DNA from: SSSZ01 sp036732025
Lineage (GTDB): Bacteria > Pseudomonadota > Gammaproteobacteria > Burkholderiales > Rhodocyclaceae
Length of the DNA: 64,000 bases
Direction: 5' to 3'
NCBI GenBank assembly: GCA_036732025.1
Contig: DAINDE010000003.1
Coordinates: forward strand, 71,863-135,862
Shown here: piece by piece, positions 1-8,459 of the stretch
How the letters are laid out: the number at the start of each line of letters is the position of its first letter
Numbering within the stretch: position 1 is the stretch's first letter
Position numbers and translations under genes: made by a program
The notes under the pieces: generated by a model
What the model saw: only the letters and a program-made list of their open reading frames with translations
Databases searched by the model: none
Told to the model about the DNA's origin: nothing

Positions 1-90
1 CGCGAACCTCCTTTCAAGCCTGAGTCCAGTCGTTCGTCTTGACCCACGGCGGGCGCCGTCGCGCCTGCCAGTGCTTGAAAGGTATTATCC

Positions 91-1398
91 ATGCGGTTTT
101 GCGGCTATCTTGCCGCGGTGCGCCCGTCGCGGCGTGCCGTCGTTATCGTCGCCGGGGCATGTCTCGCCCTGGCCCTTCCCCTGGCGCCGGCCCGAGCGGC
201 GGCCTCCCTGACCCTCGAAGAAACCTGGCGCCTCGCCGAAGCCGCCAATCCGACCCTGCGCACCGCGCAGGCCAGGCTGGCGGCGGCCGAAGGCGAAGTC
301 GCCGACGCGCGCAGTCTCCTTTGGAACAATCCCCAACTCGCCCTCGAACGGGTACGCCGGACGGTCCCGCAGACGGGCCTTGCCGCCGACCAGCAGCGGG
401 AGTGGAATGCCGGCCTTGCGCAGACCTTCGAAATCGCCGGGCAGCCGGGCTACCGCCGTGAGGCGGCCAGCCAGGCGCTGGCGGCCCTGCAGGCGGCGCT
501 GCAGGAAACCCGTCGCCAGGTCCGTGCCGATATCGAGCGGCGCTTTGTCCAGGTGCTCGCGTTGCAACTTCGCATCGCCACCGAGGCAGAGGCGCTCAAG
601 CTGGTCGAGGACGCCGCGGCAGCCGTGCAGAAGCGAGTGACGGCGGGCGAGGACAGCCGCCTCGACGGCAATTTGGCCGCGGTGGAAGCGGAGCGCGGAC
701 GCAACCAGCTCGCCAACCTGCGGGAGCGGCTCACCGAAGCCCGGGCCGAGCTGGCCAGCGCCCTGCAGATGGCGCCCGACAGCCTGCCCGAGGTCGCCGG
801 CGATCTGATGCCCGCAGCCCCGACCTATACCCTCGACCAGTTGCTCGAAACGGCCCGCTCGCGGCCGCAACTGCGCGCCCTGGAACTGCAGGAAGCGGCG
901 GCGGCCAGCCGCCTCGGCCTGGAACGGGCCGCGGTCTACCCGGACATCACCGTCGGGCTGACGGCCGGCCGCGAAGGGCCCAATGACGCCCGGGAAAAGG
1001 TGGTGGGCCTCAACCTGTCGTTGCCGCTGCCGCTCTTTCGCCGCAACGCCGCGGGCATCGGCCGGGCCAGCACCGAACTCACCCAGGCGCAGATCGAGCG
1101 GCAGGTCGCCGGCCGGGACATTCCCGCCCAGGTGCGCGCCCTGTGGCTCAACGTCGACAGCCTGCGGGCCCGGGTGAAGCGCCTGGAGGAGAAGGTGCTG
1201 GCCAGCCTCGACCAGAACCAGCGCCTGTCGGCCACCGCCTATCGCGCCGGCGAGATCGGCCTCCTGCAGCTCATCGTGGTGAATCGGCAGGTGCTCGACG
1301 GGCGCCGCGACCTGGTCGATGCCCGCAGCGAACTGCGGCTCGCCACCATCGCCCTCGAAGCAGCGGCCGGCTGGCCGGGAGCAGGCGACACGCGATGA
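91..1398 (+). CDS. czcC: Outer-membrane efflux channel of a heavy-metal RND pump (CzcC-like)
   Basis: TolC/OEP-family protein of 435 residues that should form the outer-membrane exit duct of the tripartite pump encoded with the next two genes. The N-terminus is an export signal with a basic start and a hydrophobic stretch ending near APARA (about residue 36). It is followed by the typical OEP opening (LTLEETWRLAEAANPTLRTA) and two internally similar, Ala/Leu/Arg-rich helical halves, each ending in a beta-strand segment. Length is normal for CzcC/CusC proteins. The stop codon overlaps an in-frame ATG of czcB, so the genes are translationally close. The metal cannot be read from this subunit. 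Confidence 0.9.
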   Translation: MRFCGYLAAVRPSRRAVVIVAGACLALALPLAPARAAASLTLEETWRLAEAANPTLRTAQARLAAAEGEVADARSLLWNNPQLALERVRRTVPQTGLAADQQREWNAGLAQTFEIAGQPGYRREAASQALAALQAALQETRRQVRADIERRFVQVLALQLRIATEAEALKLVEDAAAAVQKRVTAGEDSRLDGNLAAVEAERGRNQLANLRERLTEARAELASALQMAPDSLPEVAGDLMPAAPTYTLDQLLETARSRPQLRALELQEAAAASRLGLERAAVYPDITVGLTAGREGPNDAREKVVGLNLSLPLPLFRRNAAGIGRASTELTQAQIERQVAGRDIPAQVRALWLNVDSLRARVKRLEEKVLASLDQNQRLSATAYRAGEIGLLQLIVVNRQVLDGRRDLVDARSELRLATIALEAAAGWPGAGDTR

Positions 1399-1448
1399 AC
1401 CGGCCACTGAAGCTTTTCAACCACAAGAATTTTCCCAGGGGGCAATCC

Positions 1449-2681
1449 ATGCCAATACCTTCCCTTCGGCGCGCCGCCTGGCTCGCCTGCCTGGCCGGTG
1501 CGGTCGCACTGGCTGCCTGCAACAAGTCCGATCCGGCGCCGGCCGAGGCGAAGCCGGCGCCCGTCGCCAAGGAAGAAGCCGCCCCGGCCAAGAACCCGGA
1601 GGACAAGGAGGCCGACGGCAAGTCGGCCGAAGCCGGCGAAGCGGGGCAATTGAAGCTATCCGCCGAGGAAATCGAGACCGCCGGCATCCAGGTCGAAGCG
1701 CTGGCGGCGCAATCGGTCGCGGACCAGGTGGTGCTGACCGCCACCATCCGCGCCAACCAGGAGCGCATCGCCCATGTCGCACCGCGGGTGGCGGCGCGCA
1801 TCACGCAAGTCAAGGCCAAGCTCGGCGACAACGTGAAGGCCGGCCAGCCCCTGGCGCTCCTCGACAGCATGGAGCTGGGCGAGGCCCACTCCGCCTACCA
1901 CCAGGCGCAAAGCCAGTTCGCCCTGGCCAAGGCCGATTTCGAACGGGCCCAGAAGCTCAAGGCCGAGGAAATCATCCCCGACAAGGATTACCTGCGCGCC
2001 CGCAGCGAATACGAAAAGGCCCGCGCCAGCCTGCGCGCCGCCGAAGATCGCCTGCGGCTCCTCGACGCCGCGCACGACGACTCGGACACGGGCCCGGTCT
2101 CGGTATTCCCGGTCAAGGCGCCGTTTGCCGGCACGGTCATCGAGAAGAGCGCGGTGCTGGGCGAACTGGCCCAGCCGGACAAGAGCCTCTTCGTCGTGGC
2201 CGACCTGTCGAGCCTGTGGATCGAAGCCAACCTGTTCGAGAAGGATCTCGGCCGGGTGAAAGTCGGGGCGCCGGCCACGGTGACGGTGAGCGCCTATCCC
2301 GGCGAAGCCTTCCCGGGCCGGCTGACCTATATCAGCGACACCGTGGACCGGGAAACCCGGGCGGTGCGGGCGCGGGTCGAGGTCCCCAACCCGGAGCGAC
2401 GCTTGAAGCCCGAGATGTTTGCGACGGCGGCCGTCGCCACCGCCGCCACGACCCCGGCACTGACGCTCCCGCAGACGGCAGTATTGCTGGTGAACGGCCA
2501 GCCCACCGCCTTCGTCCGCGAGGCGGGCGGCTTCGAACCCCGTGCCGTCGAGGTGGGCGACAAGGTCGGCAGCCGCATTGTCGTCAAGGGCGGCGTCAAG
2601 GCCGGCGAAACGGTGGTGGTGGCGGGCGCCTATGCGCTCAAGGCGCGCCTCCTCAAGTCGCAGATCGGCGACGCGGACTAA
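1449..2681 (+). CDS. czcB: Periplasmic adaptor (membrane fusion) lipoprotein of the RND pump (CzcB-like)
   Basis: HlyD/RND adaptor linking inner-membrane transporter and outer-membrane channel. I chose ATG 1449 rather than ATG 1395 because it follows an AGGGGG ribosome site and starts a clean lipoprotein signal (MPIPSLRRAAWLACLAGAV, then LAAC lipobox). The mature N-terminus is a Lys/Glu/Ala-rich linker (residues about 25-70). Barrel-sandwich and hairpin segments follow (VAPRVAARITQVKAKLGDNV; coiled coil around residues 140-210), then a beta-barrel region (FPVKAPFAGTVIEKSAVLG). No His-rich metal-binding N-terminus is present. Ten bases separate it from czcA. Confidence 0.9.
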   Translation: MPIPSLRRAAWLACLAGAVALAACNKSDPAPAEAKPAPVAKEEAAPAKNPEDKEADGKSAEAGEAGQLKLSAEEIETAGIQVEALAAQSVADQVVLTATIRANQERIAHVAPRVAARITQVKAKLGDNVKAGQPLALLDSMELGEAHSAYHQAQSQFALAKADFERAQKLKAEEIIPDKDYLRARSEYEKARASLRAAEDRLRLLDAAHDDSDTGPVSVFPVKAPFAGTVIEKSAVLGELAQPDKSLFVVADLSSLWIEANLFEKDLGRVKVGAPATVTVSAYPGEAFPGRLTYISDTVDRETRAVRARVEVPNPERRLKPEMFATAAVATAATTPALTLPQTAVLLVNGQPTAFVREAGGFEPRAVEVGDKVGSRIVVKGGVKAGETVVVAGAYALKARLLKSQIGDAD

Positions 2682-2690
2682 GGGGTCGCC

Positions 2691-5600
2691 ATGCTCAACA
2701 ACATTGTCGACATCTCGCTGCGCTACAAGCTTCTGGTGCTGGTGGGATTCCTGCTCGTCGTGGTCTTCGGCATCCAGGCGTTCCGCACGGTGCCGGTGGA
2801 TGCCTTCCCGGACGTGACGCCGGTGCAGGTCAATATCTACACCGAATCGCCGGGACTGGCCGCCGAGGATGTGGAGAAGCTCCTCACCTTCCCGGTGGAA
2901 ACCGCCATGGCCGGCCTGCCCGGGGTCGAGGAAATCCGCTCGGTCTCCCTGTTCGGGCTCTCCTACGTGAGCGTCTATTTCAAGGACACCGTGGACATCT
3001 ACTTCGCCCGCCGCCTGGCCGGCGAAAAGCTCCTCGAAGCCCGGGAGCGGATTCCCGAGGGCTACGGCGAGCCGAGCCTGGGGCCGAATACCTCGGGGCT
3101 GGGCCAGGTGTTCTGGTACACCGTCGAGGCGGCCGACCGGAAGCTTTCGACCATGGACCTGCGCACCCTGCAGGACTGGAACGTGCGGCTCATGCTGCGC
3201 ACCGCCGCCGGCGTGGACGACGTGGTTTCCTGGGGCGGCGACGAGAAGCAGTTCCAGGTGCTCATCCAGCCGCAGAAGCTGATCAAGTACGGCTTGAGCT
3301 TCAAGGCGGTGATGGAGGCGCTGACCGCCAACAACCGCCAAGTCGGCGGCCAGTACGTGAATCTCGGGCAGGAGCAGTACCTGGTGCGCGGCCTGGGATT
3401 GGTCACCAATAGCCGCGACATCGGCAACATCGTGATCACCCAGCACGAGGGCGCGCCGATCTATGTACGCGACGTGGCCGAAGTGAAGGAGGCGCCCAGC
3501 CTGCGTTTCGGCGCGGTGACCAAGGACGGCCGGGAAGTGGTGCTGGGGCAGGCGCTGGCGCGCATCAACGAAAACGCCAAGAACGTCGTCGATGCGGTGA
3601 AGACCAAGCTCAAGGTGGCCCAGCAGGCATTGCCGGCAGGCGTCACCATCACCCCGGAGTACGACCGCACGGAGCTGGTCGAGAAGGCCCTCAAGACCGC
3701 TGAGAGTGCGCTGCTGGAAGGGTCGATCCTGGTGGCGGTAGTCCTCTTCCTGTTCCTCGGCGAAATCCGCTCGGCCATCGTTGTGGTCGTCACCCTGCCG
3801 CTCGCCATGCTGATCGCCTTCATCCTCATGCAGTATTTCGGGATGTCGGCCAACCTGATGTCGCTGGCGGGGCTCGCCATCGGCATCGGCATGATGGTGG
3901 ACGGCGCGGTGGTGATGGTCGAGAACAGCTTCCGCCTGCTCTCCCACCAGGCCGGCAAGGCGGTCAACCAGACGCATGTGATGCTGGAAGCGGCGCGGGA
4001 GGTGATCAACCCGATCGCCTTCGCCATCCTCATCATCATCGTCGTCTTCCTGCCGCTTTTTTCGCTCACCGGCCTGGAAGGCAAGCTGTTCAAGCCCATG
4101 GCGCTCACCATCGCCTTCGCCATGATGGGCTCGCTCATTCTGACGCTCACCCTGGTCCCGGTACTGGCGGCGCTGATCCTGAAGCCAAAGGAAGAGAAGG
4201 ACACCTTCATCCTGCGCCACGCCAAGCGGCTCTACCTGCCGCTGCTGGACTGGGCTCTCGACCGCAAGAAGCAGGTGATCGGCAGCGCCCTGGCGCTGCT
4301 GGTGGCGGCACTCGCCGTCTTCCCCTTCCTCGGCAAGGAGTTCATGCCCACCCTGCAGGAGGGCACGCTCATGTTCCGCGTCACCGGCATTCCCTCCACG
4401 TCGCTGGAGGAGAGTCTCGGCGTGGCCAAACGCATCGACGCCGCCCTGAAGCAGCAGTTTCCCCAGGTGAAGTCCACCCTCGCCACCATCGGCCGTGCCG
4501 AGAAAGGCGAGACGGCGGACGTGAATTACATGGAAGTGCTGGTGGACGTGAAGCCGGCAGAAGAATGGCCGGAGCGCATGAGCATGCCGGAACTCGCCCA
4601 TGAAATGCAGGAATCCCTGGAAAAGGCCATTCCCACCGTGGTGTTCGGCGCCACCCAGCCCATCCAGATGCGGGTCGAGGAACTCATCTCCGGCGTGCGG
4701 GCGACCCTGGCCCTCAAGATCTACGGCGAGGACCTCTCAACGCTGGATCGCCTGGCCGGCCAGATGAAGGCCGTGCTCGACCAGGTGCCCGGCGTCGCCG
4801 ACCTGTCCCTGGAGGCGAACAAGGGCAAGCCGCAGATGGTGATCAAGGTCAATCGCGACGAGGCGGCCCGCTACGGCATCAATGCCGACGAGATCCTGGA
4901 AGTGGTGCAGGCCGGCATCGGCGGCAAGACGGTGTCGACCATTATCGACGGCGTCAAACGCTTCGACCTTCAAGTCCGGCTGGATGCAGCCTTCCGCGAC
5001 AGTCCGCAGGCGATCGCTGACATCCCCATCCGCACCCAGTCCGGGGCGCTGGTGCCCTTGTCCCGGGTGGCCACGGTTGAGATGGACGAGGGCTACTCCT
5101 TCGTGCGCCGGGAACAGCTGCAGCGCTACGCGGTGATCCAGATGGACGTCAAGGGGCGTGACGTGGACGGCTTCGTGCAGGAAGCCGAGGCGAAGCTGCG
5201 GCAGCAGGTGAAGCTGCCGGCCGGCTACTGGATCGAGTGGGGCGGCGCTTTCGAGAACCAGCAGCGGGCCATGGCGCGGCTGGCGGTGATCGTGCCGCTC
5301 ACCATCGGCCTCATCTTCATCCTGCTGTACACCGCCTTCAACTCGCTCACCCACGCGACGCTGATCATCGCCAACGTGCCCTTTGCCGTCATCGGCGGCG
5401 TCTTCGGGCTGGCGCTCACCGGCCAGTATGTGTCGGTGCCTTCCGCCATCGGCTTCATCGCCGTCTTCGGCGTCGCCATGTTGAACGGCATCGTGCTGGT
5501 GTCCTTCCTCAACGACCAGCGACGACGGGGCCTGTCCATCCGCGAGGCGGTGCGCCAGGGGGCCGCCTTGCGCCTGCGGCCGGTGCTGATGACCGCTTCC

Positions 5601-5783
5601 GTGGCCATCCTGGGCCTCATCCCCATGCTGCTCTCGCAAGGGGTGGGCGCCGAAACCCAGCGGCCGCTGGCCACCGTCGTGGTGGGGGGGCTGTTCACTT
5701 CCACGGCGTTGACCCTGCTCCTGCTACCCCTCATGTACGAGTGGGTGGAAGGCCGGCGGGAACGCAAGCAGGCATCCATTTGA
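2691..5783 (+). CDS. czcA: Heavy-metal RND efflux transporter, CzcA/CusA family
   Basis: Inner-membrane proton-driven RND pump of 1030 residues, normal for the HME-RND family, with twelve predicted membrane helices in the usual 1+5 / 1+5 layout around two periplasmic loops. The helix-4 signature reads AIGIGMMVDGAVVMVEN. It keeps the proton-relay Asp and Glu but lacks the DFG of classical Zn/Co/Cd CzcA, so the substrate is uncertain and a Cu/Ag or other divalent-metal role is possible. The porter domain has GKEFMPTLQEG, which is common to the family. It is the last pump gene, followed 48 bases later by a P-II-like gene. Confidence 0.92.
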   Translation: MLNNIVDISLRYKLLVLVGFLLVVVFGIQAFRTVPVDAFPDVTPVQVNIYTESPGLAAEDVEKLLTFPVETAMAGLPGVEEIRSVSLFGLSYVSVYFKDTVDIYFARRLAGEKLLEARERIPEGYGEPSLGPNTSGLGQVFWYTVEAADRKLSTMDLRTLQDWNVRLMLRTAAGVDDVVSWGGDEKQFQVLIQPQKLIKYGLSFKAVMEALTANNRQVGGQYVNLGQEQYLVRGLGLVTNSRDIGNIVITQHEGAPIYVRDVAEVKEAPSLRFGAVTKDGREVVLGQALARINENAKNVVDAVKTKLKVAQQALPAGVTITPEYDRTELVEKALKTAESALLEGSILVAVVLFLFLGEIRSAIVVVVTLPLAMLIAFILMQYFGMSANLMSLAGLAIGIGMMVDGAVVMVENSFRLLSHQAGKAVNQTHVMLEAAREVINPIAFAILIIIVVFLPLFSLTGLEGKLFKPMALTIAFAMMGSLILTLTLVPVLAALILKPKEEKDTFILRHAKRLYLPLLDWALDRKKQVIGSALALLVAALAVFPFLGKEFMPTLQEGTLMFRVTGIPSTSLEESLGVAKRIDAALKQQFPQVKSTLATIGRAEKGETADVNYMEVLVDVKPAEEWPERMSMPELAHEMQESLEKAIPTVVFGATQPIQMRVEELISGVRATLALKIYGEDLSTLDRLAGQMKAVLDQVPGVADLSLEANKGKPQMVIKVNRDEAARYGINADEILEVVQAGIGGKTVSTIIDGVKRFDLQVRLDAAFRDSPQAIADIPIRTQSGALVPLSRVATVEMDEGYSFVRREQLQRYAVIQMDVKGRDVDGFVQEAEAKLRQQVKLPAGYWIEWGGAFENQQRAMARLAVIVPLTIGLIFILLYTAFNSLTHATLIIANVPFAVIGGVFGLALTGQYVSVPSAIGFIAVFGVAMLNGIVLVSFLNDQRRRGLSIREAVRQGAALRLRPVLMTASVAILGLIPMLLSQGVGAETQRPLATVVVGGLFTSTALTLLLLPLMYEWVEGRRERKQASI

Positions 5784-5831
5784 CCGGACGCCGCGGTCCC
5801 ACTCCCTGGGGCTGCGGCATGGAGAATCGAC

Positions 5832-6170
5832 ATGAAAGAGATCAAGGCATTCATCCGTCAGCACCGTATCGCCGAGGTGCTCGAAGCATTGCGGGATTCG
5901 GGACTATGCCAGTCCGGCGCGGGCGCCGGCTGCCACAACGTCACGGTATCCCGCGTGCAACGCCCGCTCGTGGAAACCGACCCGACGCAGCAGCATTACT
6001 CGATGGATTTGGCCGAACCCGTGGTGGCCGAATACAAGCTGGAACTCCTGTGCGCGGACGATCTGGCCGACACCCTGGTAGACCTCATCGCCAAAGCGGC
6101 GCACACGGGGCAGCCCGAGGCGGGGTGGGTCGTCGTGAGCGAAGTTCAGCGGGTGGAGGAGATTCGATGA
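5832..6170 (+). CDS. P-II-like regulator linked to an RND metal pump
   Basis: Protein of 112 residues with the P-II fold signature at its start (MKEIKAFIRQHRIAEVLEAL) and the closing strand region (VVVSEVQRVEEIR). The central T-loop region differs from GlnB/GlnK: it has no uridylylation Tyr motif, and instead a Gly/Ala segment with Cys (SGAGAGCHNV). P-II-like proteins of this kind often sit beside CusA/CzcA genes; their ligand and partner are not established. It probably modulates the pump or senses a small ligand or metal. The ATG is preceded by GGAG at about 5821. Confidence 0.8.
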   Translation: MKEIKAFIRQHRIAEVLEALRDSGLCQSGAGAGCHNVTVSRVQRPLVETDPTQQHYSMDLAEPVVAEYKLELLCADDLADTLVDLIAKAAHTGQPEAGWVVVSEVQRVEEIR

Positions 6171-6255
6171 GACTTCAGGAAGCAGGCAGGTGCGGCAACA
6201 AATCAATCGCAGTTCGTTCTTGATCAATTGAATCACTTGGTGAGGAGATGTTTCG

Positions 6256-7206
6256 ATGAAAATTGGCAAACAAGCAATGGCGCTGCTGGCCGGCGTCACC
6301 CTGTCGGCTTCGGCCGCCCTGGCGGCGCCGCTGGCCTATGTGCCCAACGAGAAAAGCGGCACGGTCTCTGTCATCGATACGGCGAAAGACGAGGTCGTGG
6401 CAGAGATCAAGGCGGGGAAAAAGCCGCGTGGACTCGCCGTGAGCGCGGACGGAAAACGCCTGTATGTGAGTGACCAGCCGGACAATGCGCTGCTCGCCAT
6501 CGACCTCGACAAGCGCGCCGTGGCCGGAAAGATCGAACTCGGCGAATCCCCCGAGGGCGTGAGCCGATCCCCCGACGGCAACTGGGTCGTTGCCGCAGTC
6601 GAGGTCAGCAACAGCGCGGCCTTCATCAACACCGCCACCCAGCAGCGGGAGTTCAGCGTCAAAACGCAGGGCAAGAACCCCGAGCACGCGGTCTTCAGCC
6701 CCGACGGAAAGTGGCTTTACGTCAGCGCCGAGGACGCGGAGCAGGTCGACGTGGTCGACGTCGCCAAGCGCGAACAGGTGGGCGCCATTCCCGTCGGCAA
6801 ACGGCCGCGCGGCATCGGGTTCCTGCCCGACGGCAGCCGCGCCTATGTGGCATGCGAACTGGCGAGCACGGTCTATGCGATCGACGTGCGGGCACAGAAA
6901 GTGGTGGCGACCATCAAGGCCGGCAGCTTCTCGAATGGCGTTGCGGTGCGCCCCGACGGCCGGCGGGTGTTCGTTTCCAACGGGAAGGACGCCACCGTGT
7001 CGGTGATCGATACCGCGACCAATTCGGTCGTCGCCACCGTGCCGGTCGGCAACCGTCCGTGGAATATGGCGCTGACGCCGGACGGCAAGAAGCTCTATGT
7101 GGCCAATGGAAGATCCAACTCGGTGTCGGTGATCGACACCGAGACCAACCAGAAGCTCCGGGACATCGCCGTCGGGGAAATGCCCTGGGGTGTGGTCATT
7201 CGATAA
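6256..7206 (+). CDS. Exported YVTN-repeat beta-propeller protein
   Basis: 316-residue protein with a Sec signal peptide (MKIGKQAMALLAGVTLSASAALA) and about seven repeats of the YVTN/lactonase-like type, each with the pattern VSVIDTxxxxVxxxIxxGxxPxGxxxxPDGxxLYV. The fold is a seven-bladed periplasmic propeller. No catalytic residues can be assigned; proteins of this type occur in metal-resistance and PQQ-related clusters, often as binding scaffolds. A GGTGAGGAG ribosome site precedes the start. The next gene (cytochrome b561) follows after a short gap, suggesting a shared transcript. Confidence 0.85.
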   Translation: MKIGKQAMALLAGVTLSASAALAAPLAYVPNEKSGTVSVIDTAKDEVVAEIKAGKKPRGLAVSADGKRLYVSDQPDNALLAIDLDKRAVAGKIELGESPEGVSRSPDGNWVVAAVEVSNSAAFINTATQQREFSVKTQGKNPEHAVFSPDGKWLYVSAEDAEQVDVVDVAKREQVGAIPVGKRPRGIGFLPDGSRAYVACELASTVYAIDVRAQKVVATIKAGSFSNGVAVRPDGRRVFVSNGKDATVSVIDTATNSVVATVPVGNRPWNMALTPDGKKLYVANGRSNSVSVIDTETNQKLRDIAVGEMPWGVVIR

Positions 7207-7225
7207 AGTCAGGAGGGCGATGATC

Positions 7226-7798
7226 ATGAACGCACCCGATATGAATCCGCCCACCCGCTATCCGCGCCGGGCGGTGGCCTTGCACTGGATCGTGGCGCTG
7301 TCGATCATCGCCTTGCTGGCCAGCGGCTGGTACATGGTCGGCATCCCGAAGAACACCCCGGAACGCGCCTTCTTCTTCAATCTGCACAAATCACTCGGCA
7401 TCGTCGCGGCGGTCTTCATCGCGGCGCTGATCGTCTGGCGCGTGCGGCATGAAGTGCCGGCGCTGCCCGGGAGCATGGCCAGATGGGAAAGGATGGCGGC
7501 CGTCGTCAACCACCGCCTGTTCTACGTCTTCATGGTAGTGGTGACCGCCGCCGGCTATATCACTTCCTCCTTCAGCAAATACGGCCCCAAGCTCTTTGGC
7601 ATCCCGCTCCCGCATTGGGGGTGGGAAGACGCGGCGTTGCGGGGCGACCTCGCGACAGTGCATCGGGTGGCCGCGCTGGTCTTTGCCGTCCTGATTGCGG
7701 TTCACATCGCGGCGGCGCTGAAGCACCTGTGGCTGGACAAGGATGGCGTATTCCAGCGGATGATGCCGGGCTGGGGAAAGCATACGCGGACCTCCTGA
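7226..7798 (+). CDS. Cytochrome b561-family membrane protein
   Basis: Four-helix di-heme b-type cytochrome of about 190 residues. Candidate heme ligands are the His residues in RAVALHWIVALSI, FNLHKSLGIV, VHRVAALVFAVL and AVHIAAALKH, spaced as in the b561 family. ATG 7226 was chosen because AGGAGG at 7211-7216 lies nine bases upstream; ATG 7220 in the same frame is too close to it. It likely passes electrons from the quinone pool to a periplasmic acceptor. Lying between the beta-propeller gene and a CopG-type copper protein, it may serve a periplasmic redox step in metal detoxification (inference). Confidence 0.85.
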   Translation: MNAPDMNPPTRYPRRAVALHWIVALSIIALLASGWYMVGIPKNTPERAFFFNLHKSLGIVAAVFIAALIVWRVRHEVPALPGSMARWERMAAVVNHRLFYVFMVVVTAAGYITSSFSKYGPKLFGIPLPHWGWEDAALRGDLATVHRVAALVFAVLIAVHIAAALKHLWLDKDGVFQRMMPGWGKHTRTS

Positions 7799-7824
7799 AC
7801 CCCTCAGCATGTATGGAGACATTG

Positions 7825-8259
7825 ATGCGAAAACTGATTGCCGCCCTTCTGGCGGCCCTGGCGCTGCGGAGCGCGATGGCGGCACCGCTGCCTGAAGTGA
7901 CCGTCTACAAGAATCCCGATTGCGGCTGCTGCACCGAGTGGGTCAAGCACCTGCAGGACGCCGGCTTCAATGTGCGGCAGATTCCTACCCAGGACCTGGA
8001 CGCGGAACGCAATCGATTCGGCGTGCCGCCCCATTTGGCCAGCTGCTACACGGCGACGGTCGGCGGCTACCTCGTCGAGGGCCATGTCCCGGCTTCGGCC
8101 GTCAAGAAGATGCTGGCCGAGAAGCCGGCGGTGCGCGGCCTGACCATTCCGGGCATGCCCGCCAATGCCCCGGGCATGGGGCCGCACGTTGCCGGCACGC
8201 TCAAGGTGTATACCTTGCCCAAAGCGGGTGAGCCATCGCGCATCTACTCGGTTGAGTAG
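7825..8259 (+). CDS. copG: CopG-type (DUF411) periplasmic copper protein
   Basis: 144-residue exported protein: signal peptide MRKLIAALLAALALRSAMA, then the DUF411 domain. The domain opens with PEVTVYKNPDCGCC, giving the CxCC motif (Cys33, Cys35, Cys36). It continues with the conserved PPHLASCYTATVGGYLVEGHVP, whose Cys and His are also expected copper ligands. In CopG proteins of this family these residues hold a copper cluster and the protein acts in copper resistance. ATG 7825 has a GGAGA site just upstream and gives a proper signal; ATG 7813 is an alternative. It is the last complete gene before the mobile region. Confidence 0.85.
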   Translation: MRKLIAALLAALALRSAMAAPLPEVTVYKNPDCGCCTEWVKHLQDAGFNVRQIPTQDLDAERNRFGVPPHLASCYTATVGGYLVEGHVPASAVKKMLAEKPAVRGLTIPGMPANAPGMGPHVAGTLKVYTLPKAGEPSRIYSVE

Positions 8260-8384
8260 CCCGGATACTCGAAGCGCGGTCGTGCGGGTCCACGCCCTGC
8301 CGCGATGCCGCTTCGTCATCCGAAATGCAAGGATGCTGAAGGTGAGCGCAGGTTCATCCCCTGAACAATCGAAGGAGCAACCGC

Positions 8385-8459
8385 CATGACCAACCGCAAG
8401 AAAGAAGTGGCCAAATTTTTCTCCGGGTTTGAAGCGTTTCATAGTCTTTTCCACGGCTA
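8385..8459 (+). pseudogene. 5' fragment of a small membrane-protein gene cut by the mobile region
   Basis: A good ribosome site (AAGGAG, 8370-8375) precedes ATG 8385, and 24 codons follow (MTNRKKEVAKFF... ending FHG) before TAG 8457. The start resembles small uncharacterised membrane proteins whose N-terminus has a Lys-rich opening and an EAFHxxxH motif followed by membrane helices. Here the reading frame stops exactly where the oppositely oriented methylase fragment begins, so the rest of the gene has been lost. Family assignment is from memory of the motif and is tentative; the truncation is visible. Confidence 0.55.

Noticed and set aside
85..1407. Antisense frame of 440 codons over czcC
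   Set aside because: Same artefact of high G+C third positions; Gly/Arg/His-rich with no start signal.
1656..4601. Very long open frame (981 codons) antisense to czcB/czcA
   Set aside because: Its product is His/Arg/Gln-rich low-complexity sequence without any family pattern, typical of the antisense frame of a G+C-rich gene; the + strand has well-conserved pump genes.
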